Positions 34,216 to 42,566 are shown, counted from the first letter of the stretch. The stretch: DNA of 64,000 nucleotides from Acidithiobacillus ferrooxidans ATCC 23270 (GCF_000021485.1 NC_011761.1:960001-1024000); one strand, 5' to 3'. The notes: generated by a model not told the origin, from the sequence alone. Numbers and translations: made by a program.

Positions 34216-35241
34216 ATGGGGCGTCGGAAAAGGTTATTTTGTTCGATGTGCGCAACGGTAGTATATTTATATGCTTCTAATGCGCTGGCCTTTACCCCAG
34301 CTCCCGGCGACACCATCCAGGACGACATCGCACGGGAGTTCAGCGGATCCCCACGCCCGATCAATGATGGGGCGGCGCCACCGCCTCCACCGGCGGGTTG
34401 CAACACCACGTTGCAGCAGGAACAGGCGGCGGGGCAGATCCCCGCTAACGAGTCCTGCTATTGTCCGGTGGGGGCCACTACACCGACGTGCGTGGTCAAT
34501 ACCTCGAACTCCTGCCAATCCATATTGCCCGCAGAAGAATCCCGCCTGGGTTCCAACGCCCAATATTATGACTGCACTTGTCCGTCCGGGGCCTCTACAC
34601 CATCTTGCCCAAGCTATTACTCGCTTTGCGAAGCCAACTTGCCGAATTATCAGACGAATGCCAACCAGTGCTCCTGCGCCAATCCGGATACAAATTCTGT
34701 CCCGGTTTGCGTGAGTGATTATTCCATTTGCGAAAACAACGCGGCGCAATATGAAAATAGCACGACCACCTGTAATTGTTCTCAGACCAGTACCCAGCCC
34801 TATTGCTGCACATCGACGACGACGCAACAGTGCTCGACGACACAGCAATGTCATACAGTAACAAACTGCTCTGGGCTTTCTATCGTTGATGGTAATGGGG
34901 GGTGGGGATATTGTCAGGCCCCAGGTGGCAATTGGTACCTTGGCGGTGGGGAGTGGTGGAGCGGTCCATGTCCTGCCGGTGACAATATGCTCGACTGCCC
35001 TTCGGAATATTTAGGACCAAACCAGATAAACATTTCTCCCGGGTGGTGCTACGAATTTAGTTGGCCTGGTAATGCGTCGGCCACATTGAACGACGGGGCG
35101 GTCGGGTGGTGTAGAGGTGGAAACCATAGTGCGTGTGGATATGCTGCTGTGGCCCAGAATACTTGCTCTACATACCAATCTTGCAGTCCGGTTACCACCT
35201 GCACCCCCGTCACCACCCAATCCTGCACCACGGAGCCATGA
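34216..35241 (+). CDS. Secreted cysteine-rich repeat protein
   Basis: A 341-residue secreted protein. A signal peptide of about 26 residues ends YASNALA. The mature part has four or five Cys repeats: CYCPVGATTPTC, CTCPSGASTPSC-YYSLCEANLPNY, CSCANPDTNSVPVC-YSICENNAAQY and CNCSQTSTQPYCC, followed by Thr/Cys-rich tails. The 24061 protein shares this repeat type. AGGAGG at 34203-34208 supports ATG 34216. A copy of TAGTATATTTA lies inside the signal-peptide codons (34259). Surface adhesin or tip component is a guess. Confidence 0.75.
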   Translation: MGRRKRLFCSMCATVVYLYASNALAFTPAPGDTIQDDIAREFSGSPRPINDGAAPPPPPAGCNTTLQQEQAAGQIPANESCYCPVGATTPTCVVNTSNSCQSILPAEESRLGSNAQYYDCTCPSGASTPSCPSYYSLCEANLPNYQTNANQCSCANPDTNSVPVCVSDYSICENNAAQYENSTTTCNCSQTSTQPYCCTSTTTQQCSTTQQCHTVTNCSGLSIVDGNGGWGYCQAPGGNWYLGGGEWWSGPCPAGDNMLDCPSEYLGPNQINISPGWCYEFSWPGNASATLNDGAVGWCRGGNHSACGYAAVAQNTCSTYQSCSPVTTCTPVTTQSCTTEP

Positions 35242-36518
35242 TGAAACTCCGCGCCGCCATCCTCCTCGCTCTCTTCGCCGGCCTGCCGGCTGTAGGCTTG
35301 TCGGACACGGCCCAGGCCGCATCCGTCTATGGCATCGCCCAGGACGACCTCAACATGAACACCCTGGGCACGCCGTATATCCATTCGCGGCATACGGGGC
35401 TCATGCCCTACTGGGGCCCGTGCTATCGTTGTTCGACGCAGATGGTCTCGGAGCCCGCCTGCACTGTTGGAACGCCCCCCGTGACCCTGGCCTCCTGGAC
35501 CAATAGCGGGAATAGCTCCTGTGGCGGATATGAAAGCGATTCGTTTACGGCCTCGACCCAATGCTCGACCAGCGGAGTGGTGCAACTGGTCGTCACGAAT
35601 TCCAGTTACAATCCTGCGGATACCACAGGTAAGGTCAATTACGGGGTAACCATTCCATTATCCATTCCCAACGGTGGCAACTACGGTTCCGCCGTGAATA
35701 TGAACGACGTGTTTGGTGGCAATAACTGTTCCCAAAACTTTGACTGGTATCCCAGCTACGCCGTCACCGGAGAAGATGTCAACGGTACCTTCAATGGGAC
35801 GGTGACGTTCGGTAATTATCTGTCGCCATCGCAATACGCGCAAAGCCCGTCTTTCCCAGTGGTATTCCAGAACTACAAACTGGTGGCGGTGCGAACCTGC
35901 CATCAATACGCACCGACCTCCAGCGAGTGCCAGACGCCGCCGCCGCCAACTCAGACCAATCTTCCGGTATACCAGTGGGCGTGTGATATAGCCGAGAGTG
36001 GATGGCAACCAGGCGGAATTTGTTCCAACAGCTTGATATCGGGAAATGGCGCCGAATGGATTTTTGGCGCTAATGATGGGCTCAGCGGCACGGCGCAGTC
36101 CGGGTATTCGGTCATGGAGGCGCAATACGACAACCCGACGAACCTGGGCATGCCGGCGACGCTCACCTTTGCCGCTGATAATTTCGGTTGGGTGTGGATC
36201 AATGGGCAACAGGTCGGATACAAGGCGGGTTTTAGCACGCTGGATACGGTCTCCATCATGTTACCGCCTGGGACGGATACCATCGACTTCATGGTGATGA
36301 ACGATCCGAACGCGCCTGTTAGCGATCCCAGTGAGTTCCAGAACCCGGCCGCCGGCATTCTGGCCATTTCCAACAGTTCTGGCCAGGCACTGATCGGGAC
36401 CAACGACACCAACTGGTATTTGGTGGACAACCCGCCGGCCGCCCCAGTCCCGTCGCCGTCTTCGTTGCTCGCCGGCACCGGATATACCCCGCAAAACTGC
36501 GCCGCAGGAGGGTGCTGA
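35238..36518 (+). CDS. Secreted protein with NGQQVG beta-sandwich-like domain
   Basis: A 426-residue protein with a signal ending SDTAQA, a Cys-containing N-terminal half, and a C-terminal domain near DNA 36040-36420 reading LTFAADNFGWVWINGQQVGYKAGFSTLDTVSIMLPPGTDTIDFMVMN. The last part matches a segment of the 24061 protein almost position by position. Such folds (GBD, PA14 or jelly-roll) often bind carbohydrate. The start ATG overlaps the stop of the Cys-rich gene (ATGATG), so both are one operon. I propose a surface or pilus-tip role. Confidence 0.75.
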   Translation: MMKLRAAILLALFAGLPAVGLSDTAQAASVYGIAQDDLNMNTLGTPYIHSRHTGLMPYWGPCYRCSTQMVSEPACTVGTPPVTLASWTNSGNSSCGGYESDSFTASTQCSTSGVVQLVVTNSSYNPADTTGKVNYGVTIPLSIPNGGNYGSAVNMNDVFGGNNCSQNFDWYPSYAVTGEDVNGTFNGTVTFGNYLSPSQYAQSPSFPVVFQNYKLVAVRTCHQYAPTSSECQTPPPPTQTNLPVYQWACDIAESGWQPGGICSNSLISGNGAEWIFGANDGLSGTAQSGYSVMEAQYDNPTNLGMPATLTFAADNFGWVWINGQQVGYKAGFSTLDTVSIMLPPGTDTIDFMVMNDPNAPVSDPSEFQNPAAGILAISNSSGQALIGTNDTNWYLVDNPPAAPVPSPSSLLAGTGYTPQNCAAGGC

Positions 36519-36621
36519 TGGGGCTCACGAGCGAGCACAAAGCGAGAAGGGATCGGGCGAGGGTTCGCAACTGTTGCTATGAACAAGGAACTTTATAGAG
36601 ATTGATGTTGTCTTATTACGC

Positions 36622-37212
36622 ATGAGACTGAGCGCATGGGCAAAGACACAGGGTGTGACCTATCGCACCGCATGGGAATGGTTCAAAAACGGGACCATGC
36701 CGGTGCCCGTGCGCCAGTTATCGACGGGCACCATTCTGGTGGACGTGCCAGAGACGCCCGCTGGCAGAACGGTGGTGTATGCGCGGGTCTCCAGCCATGA
36801 CCAAAAACCGAACCTGGACGGACAGGTGGCGCGATGCGTGGCTTTCGCCAACGGGCGGGGCCTGGCGGTGAGCGAAACCATCACCGAAGTGGGCTCCGGC
36901 ATGAACGGGCATCGAAAGAAATTGCTGCGTTTGCTAGGTGACAGATCGGTGGAGCACATTGTCGTGGAGCACCGCGACCGACTCATGCGCTTCGGTGCCG
37001 AATATGTGGAAGCGGCTCTGGCCGGACGTGGCGGGAAACTGCTGGTAGTGGATGAATCCGAACTCAAGGACGATCTTGTACAGGACATGATTTCGGTATT
37101 GACCTCCTTTTGCGCCCGCCTATATGGTCGGCGCTCTGCGAAACATCGCGCTGAAAAGGCGATAGCGGTCATGGCGGCGGATGGCATGGACCTCGTCACG
37201 GGGGTGGAATGA
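36622..37212 (+). CDS. tnpA: IS607 serine recombinase TnpA
   Basis: A 196-residue protein with an N-terminal MerR-like helix-turn-helix (MRLSAWAKTQGVTYRTAWEWFKNG) that binds the element ends, then the resolvase domain VVYARVSSHDQKPNLDGQV. Ser57 or Ser58 in this segment is the catalytic nucleophile, and EHRDRLMRFG follows with the family's Arg. Length matches the family (about 190-215). It overlaps tnpB by four bases. Confidence 0.95.
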   Translation: MRLSAWAKTQGVTYRTAWEWFKNGTMPVPVRQLSTGTILVDVPETPAGRTVVYARVSSHDQKPNLDGQVARCVAFANGRGLAVSETITEVGSGMNGHRKKLLRLLGDRSVEHIVVEHRDRLMRFGAEYVEAALAGRGGKLLVVDESELKDDLVQDMISVLTSFCARLYGRRSAKHRAEKAIAVMAADGMDLVTGVE

Positions 37213-38858
37213 TCACGTTACATACCCGCATCGCACGCATCTCACCAGAACAGGATTCGGCGTTATCCGCCTATGCGGAGCGGTTCAACCAGGTTGCGCA
37301 TCATCTGGCTGCGGATATGGCCAAAGAGCAGCGCACGGGGCCTTCATTCAAAAACGCCTATCTCCGTCGATTCGACATCACCGCCCGACAATTCAACGCC
37401 GTGCGCCAGTACGTCGAAGGTTTGGCATCGAATCGGGTGGAGAACCTCAAAAACCAGGAAAACACTCTGAGCGGCAAGATTGCGGCAACGCAAAAACTCC
37501 TGCCGAAAATCGAAAAGCAGATTGCCAAAGCTCGGAAAGCTGGTGAATCTCCAGAAAAAATTCAGCGTCTCGAAAATCGTTTGCACCAGAAGAAACGGAA
37601 GATGGGCAACCTGCTGGAACGGCAATCCAAAGTGATCCAAGAGATGCATCGCCCGTTTGCTTCCGGGATATGCTTTGGCGGAAGGTCACTGTTCCACAGG
37701 CAATATCATCTGGAAGAAAACGGTTACAAGGACCATGCGGAATGGTTGTCCGACTGGAAAGCCGCGCGAGTCAGCCAGTTCTTTGTATTGGGTTCGAGAG
37801 ACGAGACAGGCGGCTGTCAGGGTTGTGTTGCCCGCATTCAGGCAGATGGCACGTTTCTACTGGATTTGCGCTTACCTGGAGAAAATGGTGAGCGTGTTAC
37901 TATTGGACCGCTGCGCTTTCCCTATCAGGAAGAAAAATTGCGCTCGGCCCTCTTGGCGCATGCGGAGTTATCCAAGAAAACGTTGCCCAAAAAGACCTTT
38001 ACCTCAAAGGATGGCAAGTCCTATTCGCGCATTGTCTATCCAGACCATCTTAGTGCGTTATCCTGGCGCTTCCAGCAGGACAGGAAGGGTTGGCGGGTGC
38101 TGGTGAGTTTTGATGAACCACAAGTAGCCGTGACGACCCATGCAAAAGTGGGTGTGCTGGCCGTAGACCTGAACGCGGACCATCTGGCCTGGGCGGAACT
38201 GGACCGGTTCGGCAATCCGGTGGCAACGGGAAGCATTCCCTGTGTCACTTACGGAAAGACGACGGAGCATGCGGCAGCCATTATTGAAGGTGCCGCCATT
38301 ACACTGTCGAATCGCGCGAAGCAGGCCGGCAAGTCGCTGGTTCTGGAAAGACTGGACTTTTCCAAAAAGAAAGGGCAGATCACCGAAGTGGACGGCGCGC
38401 GGTATGCGCGGATGTTGTCCAGTCTGTCTTACAGAAAGATTCACACTGCCATCAGCGTTCGTGCCGCTAAGGATGGGGTGGCGGTCAAAATGGTGAACCC
38501 GGCCTATACATCGGTATTGGGCCGTTTGCATTGGGCGGATCGCTACGGATTGACGGTCCACGAAGGGGCGGCAGTAGCGATCGGTCGTAGAGAATTGCGT
38601 TTGCGGGAAGTCCCGGCGCATCGTGTGGTGCATGGAGAGAACGTCTTCAAGGCACCGGACGGTAGGAATGGTCATGTCACCCTGGTCGCACCCGTGCGGA
38701 AGCGGCCCAGGCATGTATGGTCGTACCTCAGCCAGGTGAACCGCAAACTCAAAGCGGCGCTTGCAGCGCAGCGCGAGGCGAGAAAACTCGACCCTCCCGG
38801 GCACGCGGTATCGGACGCAAGGAAGATATCAAACGCCCCGGTTGTGGCGGTGGCTTAG
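37209..38858 (+). CDS. tnpB: Divergent large TnpB (RNA-guided nuclease family, RuvC-like)
   Basis: A 549-residue protein, against about 370-410 for typical TnpB. RuvC motif I is VLAVDLNADHLAW near residue 315-330 and motif II is LVLERLDFSKKKG near residue 380. At the C-terminus the expected zinc finger (CXXC...CXXC) and the DRDXNAA motif III are missing and replaced by TSVLGRLHWADRYGLTVHEGAAVAIGRR. The N-terminus has a coiled region (KNQENTLSGKIAATQKLL ...). It belongs to a TnpB-related clade. Cleavage ability is uncertain because motif III is not canonical. Confidence 0.85.
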   Translation: MITLHTRIARISPEQDSALSAYAERFNQVAHHLAADMAKEQRTGPSFKNAYLRRFDITARQFNAVRQYVEGLASNRVENLKNQENTLSGKIAATQKLLPKIEKQIAKARKAGESPEKIQRLENRLHQKKRKMGNLLERQSKVIQEMHRPFASGICFGGRSLFHRQYHLEENGYKDHAEWLSDWKAARVSQFFVLGSRDETGGCQGCVARIQADGTFLLDLRLPGENGERVTIGPLRFPYQEEKLRSALLAHAELSKKTLPKKTFTSKDGKSYSRIVYPDHLSALSWRFQQDRKGWRVLVSFDEPQVAVTTHAKVGVLAVDLNADHLAWAELDRFGNPVATGSIPCVTYGKTTEHAAAIIEGAAITLSNRAKQAGKSLVLERLDFSKKKGQITEVDGARYARMLSSLSYRKIHTAISVRAAKDGVAVKMVNPAYTSVLGRLHWADRYGLTVHEGAAVAIGRRELRLREVPAHRVVHGENVFKAPDGRNGHVTLVAPVRKRPRHVWSYLSQVNRKLKAALAAQREARKLDPPGHAVSDARKISNAPVVAVA

Positions 38859-38945
38859 GCCGCCCTTCGAACTTGTCGGTGGGATTCCGGCACGTAGCTG
38901 GCAACATCGTTCGGCCAGCGGGACTTCGGTCCATCGGGTCCATGG
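38859..38945 (+). ncRNA. Candidate omega-RNA (guide scaffold) at the 3' end of the TnpB gene
   Basis: The 90 bases after the tnpB stop fold well. GCTGGC (38897-38902) pairs with GCCAGC (38914-38919), and GGAC-TTCG-GTCC (38921-38932) is a stable tetraloop hairpin next to it. The tnpB gene tail and stop (GGTGGCTTAGGCC) can also form a stem. TnpB guide RNAs are known to lie exactly here, with the guide taken from the DNA just outside the element. No expression evidence is available. Confidence 0.4.
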
Positions 38946-38946
38946 A

Positions 38947-39168
38947 ATAGTTTTCTATGGATTGAGCAACGGCAAGCGCACCAAAAAGGGGATTTCGCAA
39001 GTGGTGGCGCAACTGGACAAGAAAAAATCCTGGCTAGGCACATCCTTGCTCAAAAACCTGGTTGGGCGCGGATATTTGCGACCGGACGGAACCGGATATA
39101 GGATCACGGCAAAAGGCTTGGCGCTCAGAAATCAGCAAAGCTCGGTGGCCGGCAAGCCTTTCCCGTAA
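38947..39168 (+). pseudogene. 5'-truncated winged-helix-like gene beside the IS607 element
   Basis: A frame without a start codon of its own reads IVFYGLSNGKRTKKGISQVVAQLDKKKSWLGTSLLKNLVGRGYLRPDGTGYRITAKGLALRNQQ, a helix-helix-strand-wing pattern of a small DNA-binding protein. The frame continues upstream only through sequence that belongs to the element. The N-terminal part was probably lost when the element inserted or decayed. Confidence 0.5.
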
Positions 39169-39183
39169 TGGGCTTTTGTTCTA

Positions 39184-39194
39184 TAGTATATTAA
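39184..39194 (+). promoter_or_regulatory. TAGTATATTAA element before the 39219 gene
   Basis: TAGTATATTAA with hexamer TATATT at 39187-39192 lies 27 bases before ATG 39219. No good -35 hexamer at 16-18 bases. Confidence 0.5.
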
Positions 39195-39218
39195 ATCCAT
39201 ATATTTTGAGGTCGAGCG

Positions 39219-39761
39219 ATGCGCCCCATCCTGTTTGAAAACGCCTGGGTCAGTCTGATGATCTTCTGGAGATACGTCTGGCGCCTGTGGTTTTTTATGG
39301 CGCTGACCGGCACGGGTTTGTCTTTCAGCTTTTATGCGGCCACGCATGGAAGAGGTCTGAGCCAGGCTGGGGATCTCCATATGCTGTATTGGGAAGCCCT
39401 GATGCTGATGCTGGCGATTTCGGTGTACTCCATCCTGATCTGGCACTCGCAGTCCCTGTACAAGCCGCTTCACGCGAAGCGCGCCACTATTACGATGTGG
39501 CTGGAGCGAAAAGGGCAGGTGGTGCCATCACGGTGGCGGCGGATGTGGATCTGCTGGTGGGCGTTCAACTGGCGCTATGCCCTGATCAGCCTCCCATTGT
39601 TCTGGATCGTCGCTGCATTATCGAAAGGCCAGTCCTTGGGGTTGCCCATGGATGCCGCAATCAGCCTTTGGTCGGGGTGGCTGGCGATGTGGTGGTGGCT
39701 TTTCCATCCTTTGGGCAAATCCCATTTCATGCTGCAGCGGTCCAGCGAGGAGCGCGCGTGA
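39219..39761 (+). CDS. Multipass membrane protein of unknown function
   Basis: A 180-residue Trp-rich protein with about four transmembrane segments (LWFFMALTGTGLSFSFYAA, LMLMLAISVYSILIW, YALISLPLFWIVAAL, LWSGWLAMWWWLF) and short basic loops. It heads an operon of four genes (to 40982). No known family; perhaps a coupling-protein partner or exclusion factor. Confidence 0.7.
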   Translation: MRPILFENAWVSLMIFWRYVWRLWFFMALTGTGLSFSFYAATHGRGLSQAGDLHMLYWEALMLMLAISVYSILIWHSQSLYKPLHAKRATITMWLERKGQVVPSRWRRMWICWWAFNWRYALISLPLFWIVAALSKGQSLGLPMDAAISLWSGWLAMWWWLFHPLGKSHFMLQRSSEERA

Positions 39762-40096
39762 TCACCAGGCTGATCGCGGCGCTGATCGAAATGATCAGGA
39801 AGGGCCTCGTCACTGCGGTGCTTTCGTCACTGCTGGTCTGGGTGCTGTTTTTCACCCTGTCCCTCTATCGCTACCACTTTTTAGGGCATGCGCCGGACCA
39901 TATTCTTTGGTTGGCTCCAAAGCATATGTCTTGGGATCTGGCGCTGAAAAAGGGAGCGTACATCGCCTCGGTGAGCGCCATCATCATGTTTGGTCTGGCT
40001 GTCTGTCTGGTTCTGGTGATGAACCTGCTGGGCTGGTTGATTGTGGGCATCGCGCTTTTGGCCAGAAAAAGCGGCCACACACATTCTAGGGGGTAA
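39758..40096 (+). CDS. Two-pass membrane protein of unknown function
   Basis: A 112-residue protein with two hydrophobic stretches (VTAVLSSLLVWVLFFTLSLY and SVSAIIMFGLAVCLVLVMNLLGWLIVGIALL) and a His-containing end (SGHTHSRG). GTG 39758 overlaps the preceding stop (GTGA), so it is cotranslated with the 39219 gene. No family was recognised. Confidence 0.65.
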   Translation: MITRLIAALIEMIRKGLVTAVLSSLLVWVLFFTLSLYRYHFLGHAPDHILWLAPKHMSWDLALKKGAYIASVSAIIMFGLAVCLVLVMNLLGWLIVGIALLARKSGHTHSRG

Positions 40097-40098
40097 CC

Positions 40099-40308
40099 AT
40101 GTTCTGGCTCTTGTTATCGTTAGGTATTCCGGTTGTGGTTGTGCTGATGCTGTTCTTCTCCGCGATGGACGATTTCTGGCAGATCATCACGCTACGCATC
40201 GACGTGAGTCGTCTGTTCGGCGATCTGTTCCATGTGCTGTTCATCATTGGTATTGGTCTGGTGGCCGAGCTACTCAGTCTGTTCATGCTGGTAAAGGATA
40301 TCCTTTGA
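40099..40308 (+). CDS. Small two-pass membrane protein of unknown function
   Basis: A 69-residue protein made mostly of two hydrophobic helices (FWLLLSLGIPVVVVLMLFF and LFHVLFIIGIGLVAELLSLFML). ATG 40099 follows the previous stop by two bases with GGGGG as ribosome site. Third gene of the operon; function unknown. Confidence 0.65.
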   Translation: MFWLLLSLGIPVVVVLMLFFSAMDDFWQIITLRIDVSRLFGDLFHVLFIIGIGLVAELLSLFMLVKDIL

Positions 40309-40982
40309 TTTTTCCATTGAGCATCGCGGGAGCCATTCTGATTCTGATCGGCGGGCGCGCATGGCGGATTCATGCACGGGGGAAGGCGGGCGAGCTGCGG
40401 GTGCGCATGATGTTGTTTGCGCTCCGTGCGCCGGCCTTGAACGACATCATCCTCAACGGTCAGCGCGGGCTTACCCAGATCGACCATGTGGTGCTCACCC
40501 GGTCCGGTTTGCTGGTGCTGGAGACCAAGAACTTCAGCGGCCAGCTTTACGATCAGGGCCGCCGCAAGCCATGGCTGCAATATCTGGGGGGCACCCAGCG
40601 CCCGTTGCACAACCCCCAGGACCAGAATTATGGGCACCGAAAGGCCGTCATCGAGAACAGCGGCATTCGCCCTCAAGAGGTCTTCGACGCAGTAGTGCTG
40701 GCTGGCGACGCGCAGTTTCCCAGAGGGGCCCCGGAAGGCGTGATTCACCTGAAGAGCCTCCCTGCCTTGTTGCGAAACCTGGGCGGCACCAGAGAGATTC
40801 CAGACGCCTACCGGGAGGCCTGGGCACGCCTGAAGACCCGGATACAGGGCAGCCAGGAAGCTCGTGTGGCACAGATGCGCAAGGTGACCGGCGGTGGCCT
40901 GAATTACTGGATACAAGCCCACGGTCCATGGCTGGCGGCGTTGGGCTTCGGCTGTTTCGTGGCGGGGATTTTCCCTTGGTGA
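40305..40982 (+). CDS. NERD-domain (nuclease-related) membrane protein
   Basis: A 225-residue protein. An N-terminal membrane anchor is followed by the NERD domain: GKAGELRVRMMLFALRAP, DIILNGQRGLTQIDHVVLTRSGLLVLETKNFSGQLYD. Glu, Asp (QIDHVV) and Glu-Thr-Lys (VLETKN) are the endonuclease-like catalytic residues of the family. The C-terminus carries a second membrane helix. TTG 40305 overlaps the preceding stop as TTGA. NERD proteins occur with DNA-processing and conjugative genes. Confidence 0.9.
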   Translation: MIFPLSIAGAILILIGGRAWRIHARGKAGELRVRMMLFALRAPALNDIILNGQRGLTQIDHVVLTRSGLLVLETKNFSGQLYDQGRRKPWLQYLGGTQRPLHNPQDQNYGHRKAVIENSGIRPQEVFDAVVLAGDAQFPRGAPEGVIHLKSLPALLRNLGGTREIPDAYREAWARLKTRIQGSQEARVAQMRKVTGGGLNYWIQAHGPWLAALGFGCFVAGIFPW

Positions 40983-40989
40983 TGGCTTT

Positions 40990-42549
40990 TTAATGTGAAA
41001 GAAATCCGTGGAATGGGCACGGCAATCCCTGGCCATCGGGTGGCCATATTGGGATCGAAGTGACGCTCTACGCTGGCTGATGCTGCGGCAGGAAGCCGAA
41101 TTTGATCAGTTTCTTGATCCAGCGAGAAGCATTGCGCTGCACACTCAGTGCCTCATAGTCCGTATCGGCATCCCGGTAGTACTTGCCGTGTGAGAGCATG
41201 AAGTAGATGATGCGCAGCATTTTGTGGGCCAGGGCGATGATGGAGCGCTTGTGCCCCCTACGGACGACCAGACTCTGGAACTTGGAGCGCAGGGCGCAGT
41301 GGGTACGACTGGCGGCGTGGGCGCATTCGCAGAGGATCCGACGGACATACGGGTTGCCCTTGCGGGTTCGCCCACTTTTCCGTTTTCCGGCAGACTCATT
41401 GTTCCCGGGACAAAGGCCGGTCCAGGAGGCCAGTCGATCGGCGCTCCCAAAGACGCTCATGTCGTCTCCGATTTCGACCAGCAGCAAGGCAGCACCCACG
41501 GTATCGATGCCCGGCAAGGTCTGCAGGAGTTCGAGAGCATTCTTTTGCGGCTTCAAGCCCTCCAGCAGTTGGACATCGAAGCGCGCGATTTGGGCCTCCA
41601 GAGACTCGATATGGCGGAGCGTCTCGTCCAGGACAAAGCGGTGACTGGCACTCAACTCGCCTTGCAGGGCATCCAGGATCTCCTCCTGGCTGGCTTTGAG
41701 CCGTCGGCTGGCCAGTCGGAGTACGGCCTCCGGGGGACTCCCCTGAATCAGGGCCTGGATCATGGCCCGGGCCGATTGCCCATGGATATCGCTGACCACC
41801 ACCCCCAGTCGAATTCCGCCATCGGTCAGCACCTTGTGCAAGCGGTTTTTCTCCGACGAGAGCATGCCCACCAGATTTTGCCGCTGTCGGGCGATCAGCC
41901 GCAGCTCCCGCAGTTGTGCCGGGGGAACGAAGGAACCCCGCAGCAGTCCGGCTCGAGCCAGGGTGGCGAGCCACTCTGCATCCCCAACATCGGTCTTGCG
42001 ACCGGGGACCTGTTTGACGTGCCTGGCGTTCACGACCTGTGCCTGGATCCCCACCTTTTCCAGGGCCGCATAGGGACTCTTCCAGTAGATCCCGGTGCTC
42101 TCCATGACCACCGTATCGGGCCGATGGGAGGCACACCACAGGGCCAATGCCTTCCGGTCCTTCTGAAAAGCACCAAATTGCCGGCGCTCAATCGTAACGT
42201 TTCCGTCAGGGTCCGTGAGAATGGCACAGGCGGTGACCTGGGCCTGATGAACATCCAGTCCGATAACCCGGTGAAAGAGGGATTGCAGTTCCATAACGAC
42301 GTCTCTCCAATTACTATCAAAGGGAGAGATGGCGAATGCCAGCGCCGAAATCACCAGCCTGTGGCAAGCCTCAGGCGGCCCTTTTAATGTGCGCTCTCAA
42401 GGGAGGCAATCCGGGGTACGAGTCGGCCTGGCGGGTCACGTTAGAGTCGGGATGGAATCACCAAAAACTTGCTCGACCTCAATCCGCCATCTCCTCACCC
42501 CCCATTCTCTTTCATCCTCTGGGGTGGCGCGAGTCGCAATGTCCGTTAG
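40990..42549 (-). mobile_element. IS110-family insertion sequence, copy 1
   Basis: A 1.56-kb element in reverse orientation, apparently identical to the copy at 59123-60682. Its ends were fixed by comparing the copies. The left junction is in TTTTTAATGTG and the right in CCGTTAG. No terminal inverted repeat and no clear target duplication, as is usual for IS110. About 255 bases precede the transposase start (42295-42549), and this is where IS110 elements encode their bridge RNA. It separates the NERD gene from the accessory cluster. Confidence 0.9.
41068..42294 (-). CDS. IS110-family transposase (DEDD), copy 1
   Basis: A 408-residue recombinase. The RuvC-like DEDD residues are Asp14 in VIGLDVHQ, Glu65 in VVMESTGIYWKSP, and Asp102 and Asp105 in RKTDVGDAEWLATL. 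The C-terminal Tnp domain has the catalytic-Ser region ASWTGLCPGNNESAGKRKSG. GGAGAG before the ATG supports the start at 42294 rather than 42354. The protein appears identical to the other copy, so both look intact and recent. Confidence 0.95.
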   Translation of the reverse strand: MELQSLFHRVIGLDVHQAQVTACAILTDPDGNVTIERRQFGAFQKDRKALALWCASHRPDTVVMESTGIYWKSPYAALEKVGIQAQVVNARHVKQVPGRKTDVGDAEWLATLARAGLLRGSFVPPAQLRELRLIARQRQNLVGMLSSEKNRLHKVLTDGGIRLGVVVSDIHGQSARAMIQALIQGSPPEAVLRLASRRLKASQEEILDALQGELSASHRFVLDETLRHIESLEAQIARFDVQLLEGLKPQKNALELLQTLPGIDTVGAALLLVEIGDDMSVFGSADRLASWTGLCPGNNESAGKRKSGRTRKGNPYVRRILCECAHAASRTHCALRSKFQSLVVRRGHKRSIIALAHKMLRIIYFMLSHGKYYRDADTDYEALSVQRNASRWIKKLIKFGFLPQHQPA

Positions 42550-42566
42550 AGAGAGGTGATGGTGGC

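Larger units (their letters stand above)
36600..38950 (+). mobile_element. IS607-family element (serine recombinase plus TnpB)
   Basis: It contains an IS607-type tnpA and an overlapping tnpB in the usual order, and a hairpin-rich 3' end. The exact ends could not be fixed. It lies after the 35238 gene stop at 36518 and before a truncated downstream frame. IS607 elements insert into short GG dinucleotides and leave no target duplication, so flanks give little help. The downstream gene (38947-39168) appears to have lost its 5' end here. Confidence 0.8.

Noticed and set aside
36519-36621. A 26-codon frame (MGLTSEHKARRDRARVRN...) before the IS607 element
   Set aside because: It may be the cut 5' end of the winged-helix gene but the junction cannot be proved, so it is only mentioned here.
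41224-42387. A 387-codon plus-strand frame within the IS110 copy (also antisense at 59285-60448)
   Set aside because: It is the shadow of the transposase, repeated exactly in both copies with no family motif.
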